A stretch of 64,000 nt of DNA, taken from NCBI GenBank assembly GCA_910573745.1, contig CAJSYI010000003.1, forward strand, positions 1-64,000, read 5' to 3'. Position 1 is the stretch's first letter; the number at the start of each line of letters is the position of its first letter. Of the stretch, positions 1 to 8,865 are shown in pieces. The translations under genes were made by a program, and so were the position numbers. The DNA is from Muribaculaceae bacterium (GTDB lineage: Bacteria; Bacteroidota; Bacteroidia; Bacteroidales; Muribaculaceae). The notes beneath the pieces are model-generated. The model worked only from the letters and a program-made list of their open reading frames with translations, was not told the DNA's origin and made no database searches.

Positions 1-2
1 AT

Positions 3-137
3 ATCTCTAAAAAGTCCAATTTTGATGACTTTTCAGACAAACGAATTATGGAGATACAAAAGAAACTCAACCGTCGTCCACGGGAGAAAATTGACTTCGA
101 CACTCCAAAGAAGCGTTTTTTCGATAAGGTTGCATAA
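3..137 (+). CDS. IS30-family transposase, C-terminal fragment (5' end outside window)
   Basis: An open frame enters from the window edge and ends at TAA 135-137, giving 44 residues. It contains QKKLNRRPREKIDFDTP followed by FF and a short tail. The pattern KLNxRPRKxLxFxTPxxxF is the usual C-terminus of IS30-family DDE transposases, which recognise the terminal repeats and move the element. The frame has no start in view, so whether the upstream copy is intact cannot be seen. It points toward the sigma factor gene. Assignment rests on this short but characteristic tail. Confidence 0.8.
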   Translation: MSKKSNFDDFSDKRIMEIQKKLNRRPREKIDFDTPKKRFFDKVA

Positions 138-167
138 ATTTGCATTTGCTGTTGGACTCTGCAGAAT
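138..167 (+). mobile_element. probable right end of the IS30-type element
   Basis: Directly after the transposase stop lies a stretch ending in TTGGACTCTGCAG. IS30 relatives in Bacteroidetes place their right inverted repeat within a few tens of bases of the transposase stop. The left repeat is outside the window, so the exact boundary and any target duplication cannot be confirmed. Confidence 0.45.
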
Positions 168-276
168 AAAAAAATCTCAGATAAAACGCCATTTTCACTG
201 CTTTGAGTGAACAATTTCCGGGAATGCGCTGTTATCATTTCATAAACATTAAAACAACAGCAAAATCAACTTAAAC

Positions 277-786
277 ATGAAAACCAAAGAATCGTTCAAA
301 CAGCGTCTTGTCGGACTTCAGGGCAACCTTCTGAGTTTCGCCTATCAGCTCACCACCAATCGTGAAGCTGCAGAAGACCTTCTTCAGGACACTACCCTCA
401 AGGCTCTCGACAACGAAGAGAAATATGTTGACAATGTCAACTTCAAGGGTTGGATTTTCACGATCATGCGGAACATATTCATCAACAATTACCGCCAGAC
501 CGTAAGAAAAGCCACTGTGATCGATCAGACAGAAGACCTCTACCACCTCAACATTAGCCAGGACAGCGGACTCGACACCCCGGAAGGCTCTTTCGCCGTA
601 AAAGAAATTTCAGCCGCAGTCAACGCTTTCAGCCCCGAATACCGCGAGCCGTTCAGCATGTTCCTCGCCGGATACAAATACAACGAAATTGCGGAAAAGA
701 TGAATCTCCCGCTCGGCACCGTGAAGAGCCGCATATTCTTTGCGCGGAAGAAGCTCCGCGAACAACTCAAAGACTACAATGTCTGA
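277..786 (+). CDS. ECF-type RNA polymerase sigma factor
   Basis: This 169-residue protein is a sigma-70 family factor of the extracytoplasmic-function class, which directs RNA polymerase to a dedicated promoter set. Region 2 is visible at residues 10-80 (AYQLTTNREAAEDLLQDT, then GWIFTIMRNIFINNYR). Region 4 is near residues 105-165, with the helix-turn-helix YNEIAEKMNLPLGTVKSRIF. The length is typical of minimal ECF factors. No FecR-like or other anti-sigma gene is adjacent: upstream is an IS end and downstream a terminator, so it stands alone and its control cannot be read from context. The start ATG at 277 lies just before the region 2 core. Confidence 0.93.
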   Translation: MKTKESFKQRLVGLQGNLLSFAYQLTTNREAAEDLLQDTTLKALDNEEKYVDNVNFKGWIFTIMRNIFINNYRQTVRKATVIDQTEDLYHLNISQDSGLDTPEGSFAVKEISAAVNAFSPEYREPFSMFLAGYKYNEIAEKMNLPLGTVKSRIFFARKKLREQLKDYNV

Positions 787-863
787 ATTGAATCATCACG
801 AAAAACAAAAGGAATTTAAGATTATCATGTTTCATACGATATTTAGGTTTTAATGTTTTTTTG

Positions 864-932
864 GGGGCGGCATACGGTCGCCCCTATTCCTTACCAAGAC
901 CGACATGCTTCAATTCATGTCGGTCTTTTTTT
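864..932 (+). terminator. tandem hairpins ending in a T run, sigma factor terminator
   Basis: A first short stem pairs GGGGCG (864-869) with CGCCCC (879-884). A second, perfect 12-base stem pairs 896-907 with 916-927 around an 8-base loop and runs into seven or more T residues, the form of an intrinsic terminator for the sigma factor transcript. Confidence 0.85.
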
Positions 933-1092
933 GAGGGTGGAGGCTTGGAAATTTCAGGCATATGAAAAAGGCCCGACTTCACAGTCTGACCTTCCTTGAT
1001 TTAATAACCATTTAAAATTTAACCATTGGGCGAACCGGCTCTATGGCCGTATCCGCTTTATCTTTAAGGCATAATGCCTTCCTTTCTCTTAT
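933..1092. other. non-coding stretch between convergent sigma and ftsE genes
   Basis: I see no gene here. A near-perfect small palindrome (1066-1080, AAGGCAT-A-ATGCCTT) lies just past the ftsE stop and could contribute to minus-strand termination, but it lacks a T run. Confidence 0.4.
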
Positions 1093-1758
1093 TCATTCCA
1101 CAAGCCTTTTGTCTTCGCAACGCAGCACCCGCGCCGGAAACTCATCGACAAGCGAAAGATTGTGGGTGGCCATAAGCACCGTATGACCTTCTTCAGCCAG
1201 ATGGTGCAGAAGCTTGACTATATGGAAACCTGTCTGCGGGTCGAGGTTTCCTGTAGGCTCGTCGGCTATTACAAGGGATGGCTTGTTGAGCAAGGCGCGT
1301 GCTATGACCACACGTTGCTGCTCACCTCCGCTCAACTCGTGAGGCATCTTATAGCTTTTGTTCTGCATTCCTACTTCGCAAAGCACCTCTTCAATCCTGC
1401 TCTCCATATCCGTGCGGCCTTTCCATCCTGTGGCCTCAAGCACAAACCTAAGGTTTGCTTTCACAGTGCGGTCTTGAAGCAGCTGGAAGTCCTGAAACAC
1501 TATGCCGATTCTTCTTCTAAGCTGAGGAACCTGTCTTGGCTTTATATGCAACAGGTCAAAACCGAGCACTTCGGCCTTTTCCCCTGATTCGGGAAGGACA
1601 TCGGCATACATAGTCTTCATCAGAGAACTCTTTCCGCTGCCGACCCTGCCGACAAGATAGCAGAACTCGCCTTTCTTCAAAGTAAAGCCCACATCCTTAA
1701 GCACAATCCTTTCGGCTCTGGAAATGTCTACCTTCTTATAATCTACGATGCTGTCCAT
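1093..1758 (-). CDS. ftsE: FtsE-like cell division ABC transporter ATP-binding protein
   Basis: This 221-residue ABC ATPase has Walker A GRVGSGKS (about residue 37), Q-loop FQDFQLLQD, signature LSGGEQQRV, Walker B LVIADEP and the switch His in ATHN. The short single-domain length and the FQDFQLL segment fit FtsE, which works with the membrane protein FtsX at the septum to control peptidoglycan hydrolases. No ftsX is adjacent, and separate location is common in Bacteroidetes. A generic LolD-type ATPase is the alternative. Its promoter sits about ten bases before the ATG, implying an almost leaderless mRNA. It is divergent from uvrB. Confidence 0.8.
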   Translation of the reverse strand: MDSIVDYKKVDISRAERIVLKDVGFTLKKGEFCYLVGRVGSGKSSLMKTMYADVLPESGEKAEVLGFDLLHIKPRQVPQLRRRIGIVFQDFQLLQDRTVKANLRFVLEATGWKGRTDMESRIEEVLCEVGMQNKSYKMPHELSGGEQQRVVIARALLNKPSLVIADEPTGNLDPQTGFHIVKLLHHLAEEGHTVLMATHNLSLVDEFPARVLRCEDKRLVE

Positions 1759-1768
1759 ATATATAATG

Positions 1769-1799
1769 CAAAGTTACCTATTTTTTTGCATATTTCAAA
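1769..1799 (-). promoter_or_regulatory. Bacteroidetes-type promoter for ftsE
   Basis: On the minus strand, TTTG (1796-1799), a 19-base spacer and TAACTTTG (1769-1776) match the Bacteroidetes -33/-7 consensus exactly. The -7 box ends ten bases from the ftsE ATG at 1758. Confidence 0.75.
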
Positions 1800-1948
1800 A
1801 CACAAACAAGCCCCATTCGGTTCAAACCGTATGGTAAAACAGCCTAATACAGCTTGGTTGCATTCATCCAAACCACTAATTATAAGTGAACTAATGAATA
1901 TTAGCAAAATTTTACACATCAAAGTTCCAACAGATGGAGAATTTGTAG

Positions 1949-1956
1949 TAACTTTG
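1949..1956 (+). promoter_or_regulatory. possible -7 box for uvrB
   Basis: TAACTTTG fits the -7 consensus TAnnTTTG and ends six bases before the uvrB ATG. The -33 position lacks a clear TTTG, so only the -7 half is supported. If used, the transcript would begin at or next to the start codon. Confidence 0.45.
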
Positions 1957-1962
1957 TAGGTT

Positions 1963-4059
1963 ATGGAATTCAAACTGACATCTGAATATATGCCTACCGG
2001 CGACCAACCGGAAGCCATCGACGAAATCTCGCGAGGAGTCGAGGAAGGCATGCCTTGCCAGACTCTTCTCGGCGTTACGGGCAGCGGAAAGACGTTCACT
2101 ATGGCCAACGTAATCCAGAAAGTGAAGCGTCCTACCCTGATTCTTTCCCACAATAAGACCCTGGCTGCCCAATTGTACAGCGAATTCAAGAGTTTCTTCC
2201 CGGAAAACTCAGTGCAGTATTTCGTGAGCTATTACGACTATTACCAGCCGGAAGCCTATATCCCGACCTCGGACAAATATATCGAGAAAGACCTGATGAT
2301 CAATGCACAGATAGAGAAACTGCGGCTTTCCACCACAGCCGCGCTCCTGTCTGGGCGGCGCGACGTTATTGTGGTTTCATCCGTGTCGTGCATATACGGT
2401 ATGGGCAACCCGGAAGATTTCGAACAGAGCGTAGTACGCATCAACGTAGGCGACCGAATCTCCCGCAATGCTTTTATGCGAAAACTCGTGGCCTCACTAT
2501 ATTCACGCACGGAAACCGACCTCGGAAGCGGTCAATTCCGTGCAAAAGGCGATACGGTGGACATCATGCTTTCCTTCGAAGACATCCAACTGCGGGTTCT
2601 ATTCTGGGGCGACGAAATAGAAAGAATCCAGACCGTAGACCCGGAAAGCGGAACAGTCTTGACCAATCTTGAAGGCTTCAACATATATCCTGCCAACATA
2701 TTCGTAACAACAAAAGAAAGAGCCGCTTCCGCAGTAGACCAGATAGCCCTCGACCTCGGAGCGCAAGTAGACTTTTTCCAGCGTGAAGGCAGGCTTCTTG
2801 AAGCGCAAAGACTGAAAGAGCGTGTAACGTACGACATAGAAATGATAAAGGAACTCGGGCACTGTTCCGGAATCGAGAACTATTCACGATATTTCGACGG
2901 ACGCGAACCAGGAATGCGACCTTTCTGCCTTCTTGACTATTTTCCCAAGGATTTCCTGACAATCATCGACGAGAGCCACGTTACGCTTCCGCAGATAAGG
3001 GGAATGAACGGAGGAGACCTTTCCAGAAAGATGAACCTCGTGGAATACGGATTCCGTCTTCCGGCGGCCATCGACAACCGTCCGCTCAAATTTGAAGAGT
3101 TCGAGAAGCTTACCAACCAGGTAATCTACGTAAGCGCAACCCCCGGAGACTACGAGCTCCAGCAATGCGAAGGCGTGGTTACAGAACAAATCATAAGGCC
3201 AACCGGCCTTCTCGATCCCGAAATAGAAGTGAGACCTACCCTGAACCAGATCGACGACCTGATGGAGGAAATCCAGCAAAGAATCGAAAACGGCGAACGT
3301 ACGCTGATAACCACACTCACAAAGCGTATGGCAGAAGAACTCAACGACCATCTCAACAAATGGGGGACAAGCACCGCTTACATCCACAGCGACGTGCAGA
3401 CGCTCGACCGCATAAAGATTCTTGACGACTTGCGCGCCGGAATCTACGACGTGCTTGTAGGAGTCAACCTTCTACGCGAAGGACTGGACTTGCCGCAGGT
3501 CAGCCTTGTGGCGATTCTCGATGCCGACAAGGAAGGATTTCTCAGAAACCACCGCAGCCTTACCCAGACTGCCGGGCGAGCGGCACGCAATGTGAACGGA
3601 AAGGTAATAATGTATGCCGACAAAATAACCGAAAGCATGCAACTGACAATCGATGAGACCGAGCGGCGGCGGATGAAGCAGATGAAATACAACGAGAAAC
3701 ATGGAATAACACCGACACAGATTGTCAAAAACATTTCTCCCGACGACCTTCTCGAACTGTACGGCGAACAAAAGCATGCCGAGAAAGAGGACGGCAGGAA
3801 CCAAAACAGGCCACTCAAGACAATCAGGTCGGGCAAGCCTGTCCCTTATATAGAGGGCATGAACTCCCCGGCCATAGCCGCTGAGCCGGTAATCGGCATA
3901 ATGTCGCGGGCAGAGCTTGAAAGGCATATACAGCGTCTCACACTCGACATGCAGAACGCGGCAAAGAACACCGATTTCATACAGGCCGCACAGTTCCGCG
4001 ACGAGCTGTTGGCATGCCAAGAAAAACTGAACCTTCTAACCAAAGCCGAAGAAGCATGA
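1963..4059 (+). CDS. uvrB: excinuclease ABC subunit B
   Basis: UvrB is the damage-verifying helicase-like subunit of nucleotide excision repair. It is loaded on DNA by UvrA and then recruits UvrC. The 698-residue protein has all expected parts: Walker A GVTGSGKT (about residue 40), the YYDYYQPEAYI segment of the beta-hairpin, DESH Walker B, helicase motifs QTAGRAARN in the second half, and a C-terminal UVR motif (RHIQRLTLDMQNAAKNTDF). The length is normal. Its stop overlaps the start of ygiQ (ATGA), so the two are translationally coupled. Confidence 0.98.
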   Translation: MEFKLTSEYMPTGDQPEAIDEISRGVEEGMPCQTLLGVTGSGKTFTMANVIQKVKRPTLILSHNKTLAAQLYSEFKSFFPENSVQYFVSYYDYYQPEAYIPTSDKYIEKDLMINAQIEKLRLSTTAALLSGRRDVIVVSSVSCIYGMGNPEDFEQSVVRINVGDRISRNAFMRKLVASLYSRTETDLGSGQFRAKGDTVDIMLSFEDIQLRVLFWGDEIERIQTVDPESGTVLTNLEGFNIYPANIFVTTKERAASAVDQIALDLGAQVDFFQREGRLLEAQRLKERVTYDIEMIKELGHCSGIENYSRYFDGREPGMRPFCLLDYFPKDFLTIIDESHVTLPQIRGMNGGDLSRKMNLVEYGFRLPAAIDNRPLKFEEFEKLTNQVIYVSATPGDYELQQCEGVVTEQIIRPTGLLDPEIEVRPTLNQIDDLMEEIQQRIENGERTLITTLTKRMAEELNDHLNKWGTSTAYIHSDVQTLDRIKILDDLRAGIYDVLVGVNLLREGLDLPQVSLVAILDADKEGFLRNHRSLTQTAGRAARNVNGKVIMYADKITESMQLTIDETERRRMKQMKYNEKHGITPTQIVKNISPDDLLELYGEQKHAEKEDGRNQNRPLKTIRSGKPVPYIEGMNSPAIAAEPVIGIMSRAELERHIQRLTLDMQNAAKNTDFIQAAQFRDELLACQEKLNLLTKAEEA

Positions 4060-5933
4060 ACGACAGGCCTAAAACCAGATATCCTTTTCTTCCTACGTCC
4101 AAAGACGAGATGGATCGTCTCGGATGGAAACAGGCAGATGTAATCATATTTTCAGGAGACGCTTATGTAGACCATCCTTCATTCGGGGCGGCCGTGATAG
4201 GCCGCACTCTCGAAGCGGCCGGCTACAAAGTGGCCATAGTCCCTCAACCCAACTGGCGGGATGACCTGCGCGATTTCAAGAAACTCGGCAGACCACGCCT
4301 GTTCTTCGGCGTATCGGCCGGCGCAATGGACTCAATGGTGAACCATTACACTGCCAACAGACGTCTGCGCCATGACGACGCCTACACTCCTGAAGGCCGA
4401 CATGGAATGCGGCCAGACTATCCAACAGTGGTCTACTCTAAAATACTCCGCAAGCTTTTCCCTGATGTGCCAATAATAGCCGGAGGCATAGAAGCTTCGC
4501 TTCGCCGGGTGGCCCACTACGACTATTGGCAGGACAGGCTACGGCCTCCGTTCATCCTCGACACCGATGCTGACATGATGATATACGGGATGGGGGAGAA
4601 GCCTGTGGTGGAAATAGCCAACAGAATAGAACAGGGAGAGAGGATTGCCGACATCACGGACGTTCCGCAGACAGTCTTCCTTACTTCAAAAAAGCCTGTG
4701 AAAGACGCCTTGGTGCTCAACTGTTTTGAAGACTGCCTGAACGACAAGAGAAAACAGGCCATGAATTTCCGAATAGTGGAGGAGGAATCCAACAGTTTCC
4801 AAGGGAAGGTGATAATACAATCGGCTCTGGGCAAGACCGTGCAGATCAACCCTATGTATACGCATATTACAACTGAGGAGACAGACGCTTCGTTCGACCT
4901 TCCTTATACTCGCCTTCCGCACCCCCGCTACAAAGGCAAACGCATCCCTGCATACGAAATGATCCGCCATTCAATCTGCATGCATCGCGGATGCTTCGGC
5001 GGATGCGCTTTCTGCACCATCTCCGCCCATCAGGGAAAACACATCGCTTCACGCTCGAAAGAATCCATCCTGAATGAGGCAAAAAAAGTGGCGGCGATGG
5101 CCGATTTCAAAGGTTACATTTCCGACCTCGGCGGCCCGTCGGCAAACATGTACTCAATGCAAGGAAAGAATCCCGGCATATGCGCGAAATGCAGGAAACC
5201 ATCCTGCCTGCATCCCAAGCCTTGTCCAAATCTTGACACAGACCACTCGCGACTTCTCGACATATACCGTTCTGTAGACGCGCTTCCGGAAATAAAGAAA
5301 AGCTTCATCGGGAGCGGCGTACGCTACGACCTCGCGATGCATCAGACCGGAAACGAAAACACCGACCGAACCAACCGCGAATATCTCAATGAACTTATCT
5401 GCAATCATGTGAGCGGACGACTTAAAGTCGCGCCTGAACATACATCGTCGAAGGTGTTGAGCATCATGAGGAAACCAGGATTCGGACTTTTCCATAAGTT
5501 CAAACGGGTATTCGACGACACAAACCGCAGAAATGGTCTGCGACAACAGTTGATTCCATATTTCATATCGTCGCATCCAGGATGCCAAGAGGCAGACATG
5601 GCAGAACTTGCAGTTGAAACGAAGAGTCTTGACTTCCACCTTGAACAAGTGCAGGACTTCACTCCTACACCGATGACTCTTGCCACTGAAATATACTATA
5701 CGGGATTCCATCCCTACACAATGGAGCGCATCTTCACGGCTAAAAGCCCGGAAGAAAAACTGGCACAACGTCGTTTTTTCTTCTGGTACAAACCGGAAGC
5801 ACGTCCACAGATTTCCGAAGCTCTGAGACGAATAAACCGAACAGATCTCCTGGAACGTCTTTATGGCCGTTTTCCTGCCAAAACACGTCCTGTCAAACCA
5901 ATAAATCCGAAAAAGACTCGAAAGAAAAGATGA
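4056..5933 (+). CDS. ygiQ: YgiQ-family (UPF0313) radical SAM protein
   Basis: This is a 625-residue radical S-adenosylmethionine enzyme of the YgiQ/UPF0313 family, whose reaction is not established. The cluster-binding cysteines are in CMHRGCFGGCAFC, with the two characteristic glycines. The N-terminal part (DVIIFSGDAYVDHPSFG and IIAGGIEASLRR) is the B12-binding-like domain typical of the family. A lysine- and arginine-rich tail follows. I chose ATG 4056, which overlaps the uvrB stop, over an ATG at 4014 inside uvrB, because the family begins near PFLPTSKDEM. Confidence 0.93.
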   Translation: MNDRPKTRYPFLPTSKDEMDRLGWKQADVIIFSGDAYVDHPSFGAAVIGRTLEAAGYKVAIVPQPNWRDDLRDFKKLGRPRLFFGVSAGAMDSMVNHYTANRRLRHDDAYTPEGRHGMRPDYPTVVYSKILRKLFPDVPIIAGGIEASLRRVAHYDYWQDRLRPPFILDTDADMMIYGMGEKPVVEIANRIEQGERIADITDVPQTVFLTSKKPVKDALVLNCFEDCLNDKRKQAMNFRIVEEESNSFQGKVIIQSALGKTVQINPMYTHITTEETDASFDLPYTRLPHPRYKGKRIPAYEMIRHSICMHRGCFGGCAFCTISAHQGKHIASRSKESILNEAKKVAAMADFKGYISDLGGPSANMYSMQGKNPGICAKCRKPSCLHPKPCPNLDTDHSRLLDIYRSVDALPEIKKSFIGSGVRYDLAMHQTGNENTDRTNREYLNELICNHVSGRLKVAPEHTSSKVLSIMRKPGFGLFHKFKRVFDDTNRRNGLRQQLIPYFISSHPGCQEADMAELAVETKSLDFHLEQVQDFTPTPMTLATEIYYTGFHPYTMERIFTAKSPEEKLAQRRFFFWYKPEARPQISEALRRINRTDLLERLYGRFPAKTRPVKPINPKKTRKKR

Positions 5934-5939
5934 TTTTCC

Positions 5940-5970
5940 ATTGTCATCACGGAAAAAATGCTTACTTTCG
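5940..5970 (+). promoter_or_regulatory. probable promoter of the S9 peptidase gene
   Basis: ATTG (5940-5943), a 19-base spacer and TACTTTCG (5963-5970) are each one mismatch from the Bacteroidetes consensus TTTG/TAnnTTTG. The position is 38 bases before the ATG. Confidence 0.5.
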
Positions 5971-6008
5971 CGCCATAAATATGAAATACAAACAATAACC
6001 GAAAACAT

Positions 6009-8144
6009 ATGAACAAAGCGAAACTCACAATGGGCGCACTCGTACTGCCGGCCCTTTTGGCCGGATGCGGCCAAAACGGGACTTCAGACAAGACCATCAT
6101 CGAGCAGCCCTCTGTCGAGGTGAAAGACGGCATGTTCTCCGCCGAAGTGCTCGAGGCTCTCGGCAGGGTGGACAATGCCACCCCATCTCCCGACGGCAAG
6201 ACAATCATCTTCACACTTACCTACGAAAGCATCGAAGAAAACGCTTCCAATGCTGAAATCTATCGGATGAATGCCGACGGCACGGACATGAAGCGTCTCA
6301 CCACGACACCCTCTTCAGAGTCAAACCTGCGTTGGATCGACGGAGGAAACCTCATAGCATTCATTGCCAAAGACGAGGAAACAGAAAAGGCTCAGGTGTT
6401 CACGATGAAGCCTGACGGTTCAGGGATGAAGCGTGTCAGCAACTTGGAGAACGGAGTGATGTGCTTCGAGATTTCTCCCGACGAATCCAAAATCGTATTC
6501 GGTTCTCTGATCAGTTCCGAAGACAAAGACCCAGCTCTTTTTGAAGGCCTGCCCAAGACCTCCGGCCGTGTAATCAATGATTTGATGTACAAGCATTGGG
6601 ACGAATGGGTAACGGAAATTCCACATCCTTTCGTAGCCGACTTCAAGACAGGTTCGGGCTATGAGGTGGCCAACGAGACCGACATCATGAAAGGTGAGCC
6701 TTTTGAATGCCCGATGAAGCCTTTCGGCGGAGCCGAAACGTTCGCATGGAGTCCGGACAGCAAAAAGCTCGTATATACTTCTCGCAAACTTAAAGGAAAG
6801 GAATACGCCTTCTCCACCGATTCCAACCTCTATCTCTACGACCTTGCTTCCGGCAAGACGGAATGCCTCACAGAAGGCATTGAGGGCTACGACACCAATC
6901 CCGTATTCTCGCCCGACGGCAGCCAGCTTGCATGGCTGTCTATGGAGACAGCAAAATTCGAGAGCGACAAGAAACGCCTGATGGTGATGAATATGTCCAA
7001 TCGTGAAAAACGCGACCTGACCGCAAACTGGGATTATTGGCCTGAGGCGATTGCCTGGTCGCCCAACGGCAAGAGCATCTTCTTCAACGGCTACTATCAA
7101 GGAACCGAGCCCATATTCAAGATTGATGTGGCCACAATGGCGATAGACACGATTGCCGCAGGAACTTGGGACTATGCCGGCGTTCGTCCTGTAAGCGACA
7201 ATGCGGTAATAGCTCTGCGCCACAGTATGTCCCGTCCGAATGAAATCTGCACGGCATCCAAAGGAGCTGAAGTAAAAGACCTCACAGACATCAACGGTGA
7301 ACTTCTCGGCAAATGCAAGTTCGGCAAAGTAGAGAAAGTGATGGTTCCCACCACCGATGGCAAAGAGATGTGCACATGGGTGGTTCTTCCGCCGGACTTC
7401 GACCCCAGCAAGAAGTATCCTGCCATCCTTTATTGTCAAGGCGGTCCGCAGCAGGCTGTCAGCCAGTTCTGGAGCTATCGTTGGAACTTCATGATTATGG
7501 CCGCAAACGGCTATATCGTGATTGCTCCCAACCGTCGCGGTCTTCCCGGATTCGGTGCCGAATGGAACAGACAGATTTCCGGCGATTACGGCGGCCAGAA
7601 CATGAAAGACTATCTCGCTGCAGTAGACTATATGAAAGAGAAGCCGTATGTTGACGGCGACCGTATCGGCGCAATAGGCGCAAGCTACGGCGGATTCTCT
7701 GTATATTGGCTTGCAGGCCATCACGAAGGCCGCTTCGCTGCTCTTGTGGCCCATGCAGGCATATTCAACATCGAATCCCAGTATCTTGAGACGGAAGAGA
7801 TGTGGTTTGCCGACTTCGACCTCGGCGGCCCGTATTGGGACAAAGAGAATGCTGTTGCACAACGCACTTACGCAAATTCCCCGCACAGGTTCATCGACAA
7901 ATGGACAGCCCCGATTCTCGTTACTGTCGGCGAACTCGACTACCGCATCCTCGCATCGCAGGGCATGATGGCATTCAACGCCGCAAAAATGCGTGGTCTT
8001 GAAGCCGAGATGCTTGTCTTCCCCGACGAGAACCACTGGATACTCAAGCCTCAGAACGCTGTTCTTTGGCAACGCACATTCTTCCAATTCCTCGACAAAT
8101 ACCTGAAAAACGGAAAGAAGGAGGAAAAGAAGGAAAACATATAA
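6009..8144 (+). CDS. S9-family (prolyl oligopeptidase/acylaminoacyl peptidase-like) lipoprotein
   Basis: This 711-residue exported serine peptidase is probably anchored by lipid, since the signal peptide ends in the lipobox LLAGC near residue 20. Residues about 45-400 form a beta-propeller with repeated SPDG/SPDE and WSPD motifs (PD40/TolB-like). The C-terminal alpha/beta-hydrolase carries the triad Ser559 (GASYGG), Asp644 (GELDYR) and His676 (ENHW). The family cleaves short peptides, often after proline or N-blocked residues. In gut Bacteroidales such enzymes act in periplasmic peptide use. A small lipoprotein gene follows after a hairpin. Confidence 0.93.
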   Translation: MNKAKLTMGALVLPALLAGCGQNGTSDKTIIEQPSVEVKDGMFSAEVLEALGRVDNATPSPDGKTIIFTLTYESIEENASNAEIYRMNADGTDMKRLTTTPSSESNLRWIDGGNLIAFIAKDEETEKAQVFTMKPDGSGMKRVSNLENGVMCFEISPDESKIVFGSLISSEDKDPALFEGLPKTSGRVINDLMYKHWDEWVTEIPHPFVADFKTGSGYEVANETDIMKGEPFECPMKPFGGAETFAWSPDSKKLVYTSRKLKGKEYAFSTDSNLYLYDLASGKTECLTEGIEGYDTNPVFSPDGSQLAWLSMETAKFESDKKRLMVMNMSNREKRDLTANWDYWPEAIAWSPNGKSIFFNGYYQGTEPIFKIDVATMAIDTIAAGTWDYAGVRPVSDNAVIALRHSMSRPNEICTASKGAEVKDLTDINGELLGKCKFGKVEKVMVPTTDGKEMCTWVVLPPDFDPSKKYPAILYCQGGPQQAVSQFWSYRWNFMIMAANGYIVIAPNRRGLPGFGAEWNRQISGDYGGQNMKDYLAAVDYMKEKPYVDGDRIGAIGASYGGFSVYWLAGHHEGRFAALVAHAGIFNIESQYLETEEMWFADFDLGGPYWDKENAVAQRTYANSPHRFIDKWTAPILVTVGELDYRILASQGMMAFNAAKMRGLEAEMLVFPDENHWILKPQNAVLWQRTFFQFLDKYLKNGKKEEKKENI

Positions 8145-8165
8145 CACAGAGAAAAAACTAAACCT

Positions 8166-8193
8166 GGCGGGCGCAAGACTATTTGCGCCCGCC
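8166..8193 (+). terminator. strong GC hairpin after the S9 peptidase
   Basis: An 11-base perfect stem pairs GGCGGGCGCAA (8166-8176) with 8183-8193 around six bases. There is no T run, so it may attenuate transcription or protect a 3' end as well as terminate. Confidence 0.55.
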
Positions 8194-8208
8194 ATCATAC
8201 TGCATACA

Positions 8209-8538
8209 ATGAACAAACTCATATATATAATAGCAACAGCATTGGCATTCGTGGTTTTATCCTGCGGCCCGTCAGACCCTATAGACAAAGCCGTCAGAAT
8301 CCTCGAACAGTCTTCTGAAAAGGTTCAGAAAGCAAAGACCGAAGACGAAGCCATCAAAATCACTGAAGATACAAGCAAGGAGTTGGAAAACCTGAACATA
8401 AGACAACAGAAACTCACTCCTGAAGAACAGGCCAGACTCACAAAAGCAATCGTCGGATATATGCAGGCCTGCATGAACTCAAAAATAGACTTTACCAAAC
8501 AAGAAACCAATACGGTTCTTGACATGTCTTCAAAATAG
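8209..8538 (+). CDS. small lipoprotein of unknown function
   Basis: A 109-residue protein starts with a hydrophobic signal segment and a lipobox (VVLSC, Cys at about residue 19), followed by a helical, charged stretch with many Glu, Lys and Gln residues that reads as one or two amphipathic helices. I do not recognise the family with certainty. It resembles short helical lipoproteins common in Bacteroidales. It follows the S9 peptidase by 64 bases, with a hairpin between, so it may be partly co-transcribed. Confidence 0.7.
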   Translation: MNKLIYIIATALAFVVLSCGPSDPIDKAVRILEQSSEKVQKAKTEDEAIKITEDTSKELENLNIRQQKLTPEEQARLTKAIVGYMQACMNSKIDFTKQETNTVLDMSSK

Positions 8539-8613
8539 CGACGTTTTTGGTTGCAAAGCAATAAAAAGAGGGTTAAGGCGTTATTTTGGTATAATCATCA
8601 ATTTCATACGCCT

Positions 8614-8766
8614 ATGACGAAAGACTTTACTTTACTTTCATCCCAGACAAGACGCCCCTCGATAGTCAGGTCGCCACGAAAGGCAACCTTGGATTTCGTA
8701 AGGCAGTTTGCAGAATCCTATACTTATCTGAATGGAATATCTGCGCCGAATCTTATAATAAACTGA
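8614..8766 (+). CDS. 50-residue conserved-looking small protein
   Basis: The frame encodes a 50-residue basic peptide with the core TRRPSIVRSPRKATLDFVRQFA and a short C-terminal tail ending IIN. Bacteroidales genomes carry many annotated small proteins of unknown function with the pattern RRPxxxTLDFxRQFARxY; I recall this pattern but cannot search for it here. A TA-TTTTG sequence lies about 25 bases upstream with one base missing from the ideal -7 box. Its ATG at 8614 is preferred over an in-frame ATG at 8551 because similarity starts at MTKDF. Confidence 0.55.
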   Translation: MTKDFTLLSSQTRRPSIVRSPRKATLDFVRQFAESYTYLNGISAPNLIIN

Positions 8767-8792
8767 CCATACGCAAAAGGGGACTATAAAAA

Positions 8793-8838
8793 GAAAAAAC
8801 CGCGATTCAGTGTCGTCGTCAAGACATTGAATCGCGGT
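8793..8838 (-). terminator. terminator of the mscS-like gene
   Basis: A 16-base stem with one G-U pair (8799-8814 with 8823-8838) is followed on the minus strand by a T-rich run (the A run at 8794-8799 on the plus strand). This is an intrinsic terminator 27 bases past the channel gene. Confidence 0.8.
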
Positions 8839-8865
8839 GTCTTATATATCAACCGATATGCTTTT

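Noticed and set aside
779-853. A possible 24-codon frame (MSELNHHEKQ...) overlapping the end of the sigma factor gene
   Set aside because: It is short, without recognisable similarity, and lies just before the terminator. Chance cannot be excluded.
6420-8288. A 622-codon open frame antisense to the S9 peptidase gene
   Set aside because: It lies wholly opposite a clear peptidase with an intact catalytic triad. Its translation shows no domain or sensible composition, and similar long antisense frames occur opposite ygiQ, glnS and rlmD. They arise from codon bias in the real genes.
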